Below, in pieces: positions 9,586 to 17,003 of a DNA stretch of 64,000 bases. Source of the DNA: Sphingomonas sp. A2-49 (lineage in GTDB: Bacteria; Pseudomonadota; Alphaproteobacteria; Sphingomonadales; Sphingomonadaceae); the NCBI RefSeq assembly GCF_025548555.1, contig NZ_JAJLPA010000018.1, positions 1 through 64,000 of the forward strand, read 5' to 3'. The translations under genes and the position numbers were made by a program. The notes under the pieces were generated by a model. It was not told where the DNA came from. It did not search any database and worked only from the letters and a program-made list of their open reading frames with translations. Numbering within the stretch: the first letter of the stretch is position 1; each line of letters starts with the position of its first letter.

Positions 9586-12354
9586 TCAATGCGCCGCCCC
9601 CCAGCTCGCGCCCGTGCCGATCTCGATCCCCAGCGGCACCGACAGCTCGACCGCCGGTGCGGCGGCCTCCGCCATCACCCGCTCGATCACCGGCTTTGCC
9701 GCGTCCACGTCGCGTTCGGGCAATTCGAACACCAGTTCGTCGTGCACCTGCAACAGCATCTGCACGTCGGGCAGGCCGGCGGCGGCGAGCGCGGGTTCCA
9801 TCCGCACCATCGCCCGCTTGATGATGTCGGCGCAGGTGCCCTGGATCGGCGCGTTGATCGCGGCGCGCTCGGCCCCCTGGCGTTCGTGCTGCACCTTCGA
9901 CCGGATCCGCGGGAAATGCGTCTTGCGGCCGAACAACGTCGTGGTGAAGCCGCGCTCGCGCACCGATTGCGTCGTTTCGGCGATATAGGTCTTGATGCCG
10001 GGGAAGCGATCGAAATAGCGGTCGATCATCGCCTGCGCCTCGTCCGCGCCGACGTCCAGCCGCCCCGCAAGGCCCCAGCGGCTGATGCCGTAGAGGATCG
10101 CGAAGTTGATCGTCTTCGCGCGACCGCGGGTGTCGCGATTGACCTCGCCGAACAGCTCCATCGCGGTCAGGCTGTGGATGTCGTCGCCATTGGCGAACGC
10201 CTCGCGCAGCTGCGGCACGTCGGCCATGTGCGCCGCCAGCCGCAGCTCGATCTGCGAATAGTCGGCGGCGAGGATGACGTTGCCCGGCTCCGCGACGAAG
10301 GCGTCGCGGATCTGGCGGCCGACCTCGGTGCGGATCGGGATGTTCTGAAGGTTGGGCTCGGTCGACGACAGCCGCCCGGTCTGCGCGCCGGTCAGCGAAT
10401 AGCTGGTGTGCACGCGGCCGGTGCGCGGGTTGATCTGCGCCTGCAACGCATCGGTATAGGTGCTCTTGAGCTTCGACAATTGCCGCCAGTCGAGCACCCG
10501 CGCGGCGATCTCGGCGCCCGGCGAATCCTTGTCCGCCGCGATCCGCTCCAGCTCGGTGACGTCGGTGGAATAGACCCCCGACTTGCCCTTGCGCCCGCCC
10601 TTGATGCCCATCCGCTCGAACAGGACGTCGCCCAGCTGCTTGGGACTGCCGATCGTGAACGGCGCACCGGCAAGGCCGTGGATCAGGGTTTCGAGTTCCG
10701 CGATCTGGCCGCTGAATTCGGCGGATAGGCCCGACAGGCGCGCGGCATCGACCTTGATCCCGCGCATCTCCATCCGGGCGATCACCGGCACCAGCGGGCG
10801 GTCGACCATCTCGTAGACGCGCGTCGATCCCTCCGCGGGCAGGCGCGCGCGAAACCGCTTCCACAGCCGGTAGGTGACGTCGGCGTCCTCCGCGGCATAG
10901 CGGGTGGCGGCGGCCAGATCGACTTCGTGGAAGCCGCGCTGCGACTTGCCGGTGCCGACCACGTCCTTGAACGCGATGCAGCTGTGCGACAGGTGCGTCG
11001 CCGCCAGTTCGTCCATGCCATGCCCGTGCAGCCCGGCATCGAGGTCGAAGCTCATCACGATCGTGTCGTCGTGCGGCGCGATCGCGATGCCGTGCAGCCC
11101 CAGCACGATCATGTCGAACTTCAGGTTGTGCCCGATCTTGAGCACCGCCGGGTCCTCGCACAGCGTCTTCAGCCGGGCGAGCGCGGCGTCGGTATCGATC
11201 TGCGGCGGCCGCTCGCCGAACAGGTCGCTGCCGCCATGGCCGAGCGGCACGTAGCAGGCGCGGTTGGCGCCAAGCGCGAGGCTGACGCCGACGAGGTCGC
11301 AGCGGGTCGCGTCGGTGCCGGTCGTCTCGGTATCGATCGCGATCCAGCCCTGATGCCGCGCGCGCGCGATCCAGCCGTCCAGCGTCTCGAGGTCGACGAC
11401 GGTGTCATAGGCGTCGTGCTCGCACGGCGGATCCGCCTCGAACGGCACGTCGGCGGGCGGGGGCACGGGATCGTCGGCGACGCTGCCGCCATGCGCGCCG
11501 AGCTTCGCCAGCAGCGAACGGAAGCCGTGATGCTCCAGGAACGCGCGCAGCGGCGCGTCGGGTATGCCCTTCAGCTCCAGCTCGTCGAGCGGTTCGGGCA
11601 GCGCGACGTCGCAGCGCAGCGCGACGAGTTCCCGGCTCAGCCGCGCCATGCCGGCATGTTCGATCAGATTGTCGCGCAGCTTGCCCTTCTTCATCCCCTC
11701 CGCCGCGGCAAGGACCGATTCGAGGTCGCCGTGCTCCAGGATCAGCTTGGCCGCGGTCTTCGGGCCGACGCCGGGGACGCCGGGCACGTTGTCGACACTG
11801 TCGCCCATCAGCGCGAGCACGTCGCCCAGCTGCGTCGGCGCGATGCCGAAGAACTTCTCGGCGACGTGCTCGGCACCGAGGCGGCGGTTGTTCATCGTGT
11901 CGTAGAGGTCGAGCCCCGGCTCGATCAGCTGCATCAGGTCCTTGTCGGAACTGACGATCGTCACCGACCAGCCCTGCGCCAGCGCCGCCTTGGCATAACA
12001 GGCGATGATGTCGTCCGCCTCCAGCCCCTCGGTCTCGATGCACGGCAGCGAGAAGGCGCGCGTCGCGTCGCGGATCATCGGGAATTGCGGCACGAGGTCT
12101 TCGGGCGGCGGCGGCCGGTGCGCCTTGTACTGGTCGTACAGGTCGTTGCGGAACGTCTTCGACGATTTGTCGAGGATCACCGCCATGTGCGTCGGCCCCT
12201 CGGCGGCGTGCAGCTCGTCCGCCAGCTTCCACAGCATGGTGGTATAGCCATAGACGGCCCCCACCGGCTCGCCATGCTTGTTGGTGAGCGGCGGCAGCCG
12301 GTGATAGGCGCGGAAGATGTAGCCCGAGCCGTCGACGAGGTAGAGATGAGGCAT
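9586..12354 (-). CDS. polA: DNA polymerase I
   Basis: 922 residues, full length. It fills gaps in Okazaki-fragment maturation and repair. Residues 1 to about 300 form the 5'-3' exonuclease (VDGSGYIFRAYH at the start, then GLEADDIIACYAK, SSDKDLMQL and GDSVDNVPGVPGVGPKTAAK). About 330-520 is the 3'-5' proofreading domain with an intact exo I motif (IAIDTETTG). The rest is the polymerase: ILAADYSQIELRLAAH (motif A), INFAILYGIS (finger helix) and LLQVHDELVFE (motif C). ATG at 12354 gives the canonical N-terminus. No sign of degradation. Confidence 0.97.
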   Translation of the reverse strand: MPHLYLVDGSGYIFRAYHRLPPLTNKHGEPVGAVYGYTTMLWKLADELHAAEGPTHMAVILDKSSKTFRNDLYDQYKAHRPPPPEDLVPQFPMIRDATRAFSLPCIETEGLEADDIIACYAKAALAQGWSVTIVSSDKDLMQLIEPGLDLYDTMNNRRLGAEHVAEKFFGIAPTQLGDVLALMGDSVDNVPGVPGVGPKTAAKLILEHGDLESVLAAAEGMKKGKLRDNLIEHAGMARLSRELVALRCDVALPEPLDELELKGIPDAPLRAFLEHHGFRSLLAKLGAHGGSVADDPVPPPADVPFEADPPCEHDAYDTVVDLETLDGWIARARHQGWIAIDTETTGTDATRCDLVGVSLALGANRACYVPLGHGGSDLFGERPPQIDTDAALARLKTLCEDPAVLKIGHNLKFDMIVLGLHGIAIAPHDDTIVMSFDLDAGLHGHGMDELAATHLSHSCIAFKDVVGTGKSQRGFHEVDLAAATRYAAEDADVTYRLWKRFRARLPAEGSTRVYEMVDRPLVPVIARMEMRGIKVDAARLSGLSAEFSGQIAELETLIHGLAGAPFTIGSPKQLGDVLFERMGIKGGRKGKSGVYSTDVTELERIAADKDSPGAEIAARVLDWRQLSKLKSTYTDALQAQINPRTGRVHTSYSLTGAQTGRLSSTEPNLQNIPIRTEVGRQIRDAFVAEPGNVILAADYSQIELRLAAHMADVPQLREAFANGDDIHSLTAMELFGEVNRDTRGRAKTINFAILYGISRWGLAGRLDVGADEAQAMIDRYFDRFPGIKTYIAETTQSVRERGFTTTLFGRKTHFPRIRSKVQHERQGAERAAINAPIQGTCADIIKRAMVRMEPALAAAGLPDVQMLLQVHDELVFELPERDVDAAKPVIERVMAEAAAPAVELSVPLGIEIGTGASWGAAH

Positions 12355-12467
12355 CCGTCAGGCGTTTAGCGGATCGGCCGGTCCGCACCAACCTCTGCGT
12401 GGCGGGTCGAACGGTTTCCCGCATCGTCCTTATGGTCGCCGTCGGGGCATGCCCCCGACGTCGGGGT

Positions 12468-13577
12468 TCAGGCGGCGCCCGACCCCGCATAATCCGCCAC
12501 CGCCGCGGCGACCGACTGGATCAGCTGCTGGCGTTCGCGGATCGGGCGGCGGCTGTCGCCGATCATCACCGCGATCGCATAGCGGCGGCCGTCGGGGGCG
12601 GTCAGCAGGCCGACGTCGTTGAAGCCGGCGTTGCGTGCGCCCAGATCCTGACCGGTGCCGGTCTTGTGCGCGATCTTCCACCCGGCGGGCAGTGCCGCGC
12701 GTAAGCGGGCGCGGCCGGTGACCGACGCGCCCATCGTGTCGAGCAGAATGCGGGTCGAGGTTTCGGTGAACAGCTCGCCGCGCGCCAGCCGCGCGAGCGC
12801 ATCGGCGATCGCGAGCGGGGCGGCGCCATCGGGCGGATCGGCGACATAGGCGTCGAGCGCGGCGGCGCGCACCGCCGGGTCGAGCCGCGACCGGGCGAGC
12901 TCGAACCCGCCGCCCGCGGCCATCGACTGGTTCCAGACGAGCCCCGCGGTCTTCGACTGCAACAGTCGCTCGCCGGGGCCGAAGCGGATGTCGCCCAGCT
13001 GCTTGCGTTCGATCATCGCGCGCACCGCCAGCGGCCCGCCGACATAGGTCAGCAACCGGTCGTTGGCGGTATTGTCGCTGTGGGTGAGCGCCCGGGTGAG
13101 CAATTCGCCGACGGTGGTGTGATAGCCATCGCCCTTCACCAGCATCGCGATCGGCTGGTGGAACAGCGTCAGGTCCTCGGACCGCACGACGACCGGATCG
13201 TCGAGCCGCGCCTTGCCCTGGTCGCGCAGGTCCATCAGCGTCATCGCGACCCACAATTTGCTGACCGATTGCTGCGGCATGCGTGTGCGCGCGCCGGGCG
13301 ACGTCACCGTCCAGCCTTCGTCGACGGCGCGGATGGCGATACCGAACTTGCCGTCGAACCCTTGCGCGAGCGCGTCGATGCTTGCGGCGAGCCGGGCCGG
13401 GGCGACCTTGCGCGCGGGCGGCGCGGTCGCGGGGATCGGGATCGACACCGCGACCGGCGGCGACACCGCGGGGGCGCTCGCCCCGGTGCCGGGGCGCGAG
13501 GTCTGGCCGCAGCCCGCCAGCAGCGCGAGGCCGGCGGCGAGCAGGATCGGACGGGCCGGCCGGACGGACGCTGTCAT
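12468..13577 (-). CDS. Class A beta-lactamase-like serine hydrolase, lipoprotein
   Basis: 369 residues. An N-terminal lipobox (LLAGC, Cys23) predicts a lipoprotein in the periplasm. A Pro/Ala-rich linker (about 25-60) leads to the catalytic domain. The class A motifs are all present: S-x-x-K at Ser104-Lys107 (SVSKLWV), S-D-N at 167-169 (HSDNTAND) and K-T-G at 305-307. Thirty-six residues after the SDN serine is Glu203 in PGERLLQ, matching Glu166, but the usual Asn170 is Gln. The start ATG at 13577 gives a clean signal sequence; upstream extensions are polar. It may hydrolyse beta-lactams or act as a related penicillin-binding hydrolase. Genes on either side are unrelated. Confidence 0.82.
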   Translation of the reverse strand: MTASVRPARPILLAAGLALLAGCGQTSRPGTGASAPAVSPPVAVSIPIPATAPPARKVAPARLAASIDALAQGFDGKFGIAIRAVDEGWTVTSPGARTRMPQQSVSKLWVAMTLMDLRDQGKARLDDPVVVRSEDLTLFHQPIAMLVKGDGYHTTVGELLTRALTHSDNTANDRLLTYVGGPLAVRAMIERKQLGDIRFGPGERLLQSKTAGLVWNQSMAAGGGFELARSRLDPAVRAAALDAYVADPPDGAAPLAIADALARLARGELFTETSTRILLDTMGASVTGRARLRAALPAGWKIAHKTGTGQDLGARNAGFNDVGLLTAPDGRRYAIAVMIGDSRRPIRERQQLIQSVAAAVADYAGSGAA

Positions 13578-13712
13578 GAGTGTGGAATGGCCCCGCTTCG
13601 CATTGCCGGCGATCCTTATCGACGGATCGCCGTGCGGAAACCGGCTGTGCGGCGTCCTGCGGTGAAGCGCGGCAGAGGCAAGGCGAGTTGCGCCACGCAA
13701 CATCGCCGCCCG

Positions 13713-15290
13713 TCAGGGCACCAGCACCGTATCCACCGCCTGCGGCAGCGTTTCGGGATAATCGAGCGTATAGTGCAGCCCGCGGCTCTCGTGCCGGTGC
13801 AGCGCGGACCGCACGATCAGCTCCGCGGTCTGGAGCAGGTTGCGAAGCTCGATCAGGTCGGGCGTCACGCGGAAATGGCCGTAATAGTCCGCGACCTCCC
13901 CGGTCAGCATCTGGATGCGATGCTGCGCCCGCTCCAGCCGCTTGGTGGTGCGGACGATGCCGACATAATTCCACATGAAGCGGCGGATTTCGGTCCAGTT
14001 CTGCTTGATGACCACCTCTTCGTCCGAATCGGTGACGCGGCTCTCGTCCCACGGGCGGATCACCGGCACCGGCGGCAACGCATCGTGATGCGCGGCGATA
14101 TGGTTCGCGCACGCCTCGCCGAACACGAAGCATTCGAGCAGCGAATTGGACGCGAGCCGGTTGGCGCCGTGCAGCCCGCTTTCGGTGCATTCGCCCGCCG
14201 CATAGAGGCCCGGCAGGTCGGTGCGCCCGTCGCGATCGATGACGATCCCGCCGCAGGTGTAATGCTGCGCGGGCACGACCGGGATCGGCTGTTTGGTCAT
14301 GTCGATACCGAGCCCGAGCAGCTTTTCGTGGATGTTGGGGAAATGCCCCTTCACGAAATCGGCCGGCTGGTGGCTGATGTCGAGATGGACGTAGTCGAGC
14401 CCGTAGCGCTTGATCTCGGCATCGATCGCGCGTGCCACCACGTCGCGCGGCGCCAGCTCCATCCGCTCGGCGTCGTATTCGGACATGAAGCGCTTGCCCG
14501 TCGCAGGGTTTATCAGCCGGCCGCCCTCGCCGCGCACCGCCTCGGTGATGAGGAAGTTCTTGACCTCGAGATGATAGAGGCAGGTCGGGTGGAACTGCAT
14601 CATCTCCATGTTGGAGACGCGGGCGCCGGCGCGCCACGCCATCGCGATGCCGTCCCCGGTCGCGCCGCGCGGCGCGGTGGAGAACAGATAGGTGCGCCCG
14701 GCGCCGCCGGTGGCGAGCACGGTCGCCTTCGCCGTGTACAGGTTGACGCGGCCCGTGCCGCGATCGACGGCGTAGACGCCCCAGACGTTGCCGGCGCCCG
14801 AATAGCGCTGTTCGTGCCGGCTGGTCGCCAGGTCGATCGCGACCTGATCGGGCACGAGCGTGATGTTGGGATGCGCCTCGGCGGCGCGTTGCAGCGCCTC
14901 CTGCACCGCCCAGCCGGTCGCATCGGCGACATGCACGATCCGCCGGTGCGAATGGCCGCCCTCGCGCGTCAGGTGCAGCGCATTGCCCTCGGTTGCGAAC
15001 GGGACGCCGAGCTGCGTCAGCCGCGCGATCGCCGCTGGCGCGCCCTCGACGACGAACTCGACGATGTCGCGGTCGTTCAGGCCGGCGCCGGCGACCATCG
15101 TGTCCTCGACATGGTGTTCGAACGTGTCGCCGGGTTCGAGCACGGCGGCGATGCCGCCCTGCGCCCAGGCCGTCGACCCTTCGTTCAGCGCGCCCTTGGC
15201 GAGCACGGTGACGCGGAAGCGATCCGCCAGGTTGAGCGCGGCGGTAAGCCCCGCGGCACCCGACCCGACGATCAGGACGTCGGCGGTCAT
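13713..15290 (-). CDS. nadB: L-aspartate oxidase
   Basis: 525 residues. It oxidises L-aspartate to iminoaspartate, the first step of de novo NAD synthesis, with FAD (cytoplasm). The N-terminal Rossmann motif is VLIVGSGAAGLTAAL (about 5-19). Further family blocks are STAWAQGGIAAV, HSHRRIVHVAD, MEMMQFHPT, RLASNSLLE and a C-terminal helical domain. nadA and nadC are not in the window. The start codon at 15290 overlaps the stop of the DUF559 gene (ATGA), and its Shine-Dalgarno-like GGGGAGGGG lies in the palindromic repeat 15309-15317 read on the minus strand, an unusual source of a ribosome-binding site. Confidence 0.95.
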   Translation of the reverse strand: MTADVLIVGSGAAGLTAALNLADRFRVTVLAKGALNEGSTAWAQGGIAAVLEPGDTFEHHVEDTMVAGAGLNDRDIVEFVVEGAPAAIARLTQLGVPFATEGNALHLTREGGHSHRRIVHVADATGWAVQEALQRAAEAHPNITLVPDQVAIDLATSRHEQRYSGAGNVWGVYAVDRGTGRVNLYTAKATVLATGGAGRTYLFSTAPRGATGDGIAMAWRAGARVSNMEMMQFHPTCLYHLEVKNFLITEAVRGEGGRLINPATGKRFMSEYDAERMELAPRDVVARAIDAEIKRYGLDYVHLDISHQPADFVKGHFPNIHEKLLGLGIDMTKQPIPVVPAQHYTCGGIVIDRDGRTDLPGLYAAGECTESGLHGANRLASNSLLECFVFGEACANHIAAHHDALPPVPVIRPWDESRVTDSDEEVVIKQNWTEIRRFMWNYVGIVRTTKRLERAQHRIQMLTGEVADYYGHFRVTPDLIELRNLLQTAELIVRSALHRHESRGLHYTLDYPETLPQAVDTVLVP

Positions 15291-15739
15291 CGAAGCCCCT
15301 CCCCTTCAGGGGAGGGGTTGAGGTGGGGGATTCGCCAATTGGTTCGCGGCGGCAGCGACCTTGCGAACGCCAATAGCGTCATCAGCACGCCTTTCATGTT
15401 CTGCATGACGTCCGCATTGGTAAAACGGATGACCTGGAAGCCTTGCCGACGGGAAACGGCATCCTCGCGTGCATCCGCTTCCGGATCATGCGTGTCGCCG
15501 TCGATCTCGACGATCAGCCCGATGGCAGGACAGAAGAAGTCGGCGATCCGCGACCCGAGGTTCGCCTGTCGGCGAAACTTGAAGCCGCCGAGCTGGCTGT
15601 TCGACAGGTTGCGCCACACGCGTGCTTCCGGCTCGGTAGGTGCGCGGCGCATCGCCTTCGCAAGCGTGTCGAGATCGGCGGGCGTTCCCCACCCCAACCC
15701 CTCCCCTGAAGGGGAGGGGCTTCTTCGCGGGTCAGCCAT
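15287..15739 (-). CDS. DUF559 (Vsr-like nuclease fold) protein, repeat-flanked
   Basis: Up to 150 residues. The core (about 29-128) matches DUF559, a family related to very-short-patch-repair and PD-(D/E)XK nucleases. Candidate catalytic residues are Asp67 (RIADFFCP), Glu78 and Asp80 (LIVEIDGDTH) and His84. Both ends, PSPSGEGLGWG and NPSPEGEGL, are encoded by the flanking palindromic inverted repeats, so they are probably read-through sequence rather than conserved protein. ATG at 15739 overlaps the ABC ATPase stop; a start at Met30 (ATG near 15652, preceded by AAGG) would avoid the repeat. The function in the cell is unknown. The gene interrupts what otherwise looks like an ABC ATPase-nadB junction. 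Confidence 0.8.
   Translation of the reverse strand: MADPRRSPSPSGEGLGWGTPADLDTLAKAMRRAPTEPEARVWRNLSNSQLGGFKFRRQANLGSRIADFFCPAIGLIVEIDGDTHDPEADAREDAVSRRQGFQVIRFTNADVMQNMKGVLMTLLAFARSLPPRTNWRIPHLNPSPEGEGLR
15292..15328. repeat. Left terminal inverted repeat of DUF559 unit
   Basis: 37 bp reading GAAG, CCCCTCCCC, TTCA, GGGGAGGGG, then TTGAGGTGGGG. It is the inverted counterpart of 15687-15723 with one mismatch (A at 15321). Internally CCCCTCCCC/GGGGAGGGG forms a hairpin with a 4-base loop, so each end is also a REP-like palindrome. On the minus strand its GGGGAGGGG lies just before the nadB start. Confidence 0.85.
15687..15723. repeat. Right terminal inverted repeat of DUF559 unit
   Basis: 37 bp that, reverse-complemented, matches 15292-15328 at 36 of 37 positions (TTGGGG instead of TTGAGG). 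It contains the same CCCCTCCCC/GGGGAGGGG hairpin. It sits between the ABC ATPase stop (15732-15734) and the DUF559 core. No obvious target-site duplication is visible outside the two repeats. Confidence 0.85.
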
Positions 15740-16655
15740 TCGACGCCCGCGTCAGGCTGAGGAACACGTCTTCGAGGTCCGGTTCCTTCGTCGTCACGTC
15801 GACGATGCCGAAGCCGCTGCCCTGCACCGCGGCGAGCACCTCGCCCGCATTGACGCGATCCCTGGCGTAGGTGATCTCGAGCGTCCGTGCGCCCTTCAGC
15901 ACGATCCGGCCGAAGCACGCATTGTCGGGAAGCGTCGCGACATCGCGGTCGACGGTTACCGCGACGACCTTTTCCTGCGCCTTGCCGACCAGCTCGCGGG
16001 TCGGCTCGTTCGCGATCAGCCGGCCATGGTTGATGATCGCGATCCGGTCGCAGAGCTGTTCGGCCTCCTCGAGGTAATGCGTGGTCAGCACCACGGTCAC
16101 GCCGGCGTCGTTGAGCTGGCGGACATAGGCCCACAATTGCTGGCGCAATTCAATGTCGACGCCCGCGGTCGGCTCGTCGAGCACCAGCACCGGCGGCGAA
16201 TGGACCATCGCCTTCGCCACCATCAGCCGCCGCTTCATGCCGCCCGACAGCGTGCGCGCATAGGCCTTCGCCTTGTCCTCCAGATGCACCGCGCGCAACA
16301 GCTCCATGCTGCGCCGCTGCCCCTTGGGAACGCCGTACAGTCCGGCCTGGATCTCCAGCGTCTCGACGGGCGTGAAGAAGGGATCGAACAGGATTTCCTG
16401 ATTGACGATGCCGATCGACGCCTTGGCGTTGCGCGGGTGCGCGTCGATGTCGAAGCCCCATATCTCCGCCTGGCCGTCGGTCTTGTTGACGAGGCCGGCG
16501 AGGATGTTGATGAGCGTCGACTTGCCCGCCCCGTTGGGGCCGAGCAGGCCGAAGATCTGGCCGCGGGGCACGTCGAACGTCACGCCGTCGAGCGCGCGCT
16601 TGCCGCCCTGATAGGTCTTGCAGAGGTTCTGGATGCGGATCGCGGCCTCGGTCAT
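15732..16655 (-). CDS. ABC transporter ATP-binding protein
   Basis: 307 residues. Walker A is GPNGAGKST (39-47), the ABC signature LSGGM (136-140) and Walker B VLVLDEPT (156-163), followed by the H-loop His in VLTTHYLEE. The long C-terminal extension and general pattern resemble the CcmA/NodI/DrrA group of exporter ATPases. It would energise an inner-membrane exporter, but no permease gene is adjacent in this window. In related bacteria an ABC-2 permease is often next door; here the DUF559 unit and nadB follow instead. ATG at 16655 is the natural start. Confidence 0.88.
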   Translation of the reverse strand: MTEAAIRIQNLCKTYQGGKRALDGVTFDVPRGQIFGLLGPNGAGKSTLINILAGLVNKTDGQAEIWGFDIDAHPRNAKASIGIVNQEILFDPFFTPVETLEIQAGLYGVPKGQRRSMELLRAVHLEDKAKAYARTLSGGMKRRLMVAKAMVHSPPVLVLDEPTAGVDIELRQQLWAYVRQLNDAGVTVVLTTHYLEEAEQLCDRIAIINHGRLIANEPTRELVGKAQEKVVAVTVDRDVATLPDNACFGRIVLKGARTLEITYARDRVNAGEVLAAVQGSGFGIVDVTTKEPDLEDVFLSLTRASNG

Positions 16656-16693
16656 GGGCGCGGGAATACGCCCGTGGCGGATTGGCGCAACTA

Positions 16694-16718
16694 AATCCTC
16701 CCGGTGCCGGGGAGGATT
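16694..16718. repeat. REP-like hairpin upstream of the ABC ATPase gene
   Basis: Arms 16694-16702 (AATCCTCCC) and 16710-16718 (GGGAGGATT) are perfect complements around a 7-base loop, in the 96-base gap between two divergent genes. The CCTCCCCGG/CCGGGGAGG character resembles the element following the heparinase-like gene at 6135. Confidence 0.5.
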
Positions 16719-16751
16719 GAAGCGGATCGCCGCCCTTGCTAATCGCACGCC

Positions 16752-16985
16752 ATGATCCCGCCGCCCGAAACCGTCCGCGTCTCGCATCGCCGTGTCGCCT
16801 GCGACGGCGCCACCGACATTCCGGGCGGTGCCGCGCTCGGCCATCCGCGCGTGTTCCTCCAGATCGACGACGAGGGCTATGTCGACTGCGGCTATTGCGA
16901 CCGGCGCTTCGTCCTGATCGGCGGGCCGGCGGATGGCGCGGACCAGTCGCGATTGCCCGATCATCCGGATGGCGCCAGCGTCTAA
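16752..16985 (+). CDS. CHCC zinc-finger domain protein
   Basis: 77 residues. Putative zinc ligands are Cys17 (VACDG), His31 (GHPRVFLQI), Cys46 and Cys49 ([10 protein letters not shown]), the spacing of the zf-CHCC domain. That domain also occurs in the mitochondrial complex I subunit NDUFS6, and bacterial members are often linked with respiratory complex I or left uncharacterised. The ATG is well placed for the full domain. tldD begins 18 bases after the stop on the same strand, so they may be co-transcribed. The role is inferred from the domain only. Confidence 0.85.
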   Translation: MIPPPETVRVSHRRVACDGATDIPGGAALGHPRVFLQIDDEGYVDCGYCDRRFVLIGGPADGADQSRLPDHPDGASV

Positions 16986-17003
16986 CGCGCCTATATTGGC
17001 CGC

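Noticed and set aside
13080..16694. A plus-strand open frame of about 1200 codons across the beta-lactamase, nadB, DUF559 and ABC genes
   Set aside because: It is antisense to four well-supported genes, with His/Arg/Asp-rich low-complexity translation. High GC content creates long stop-free shadow frames on the opposite strand.
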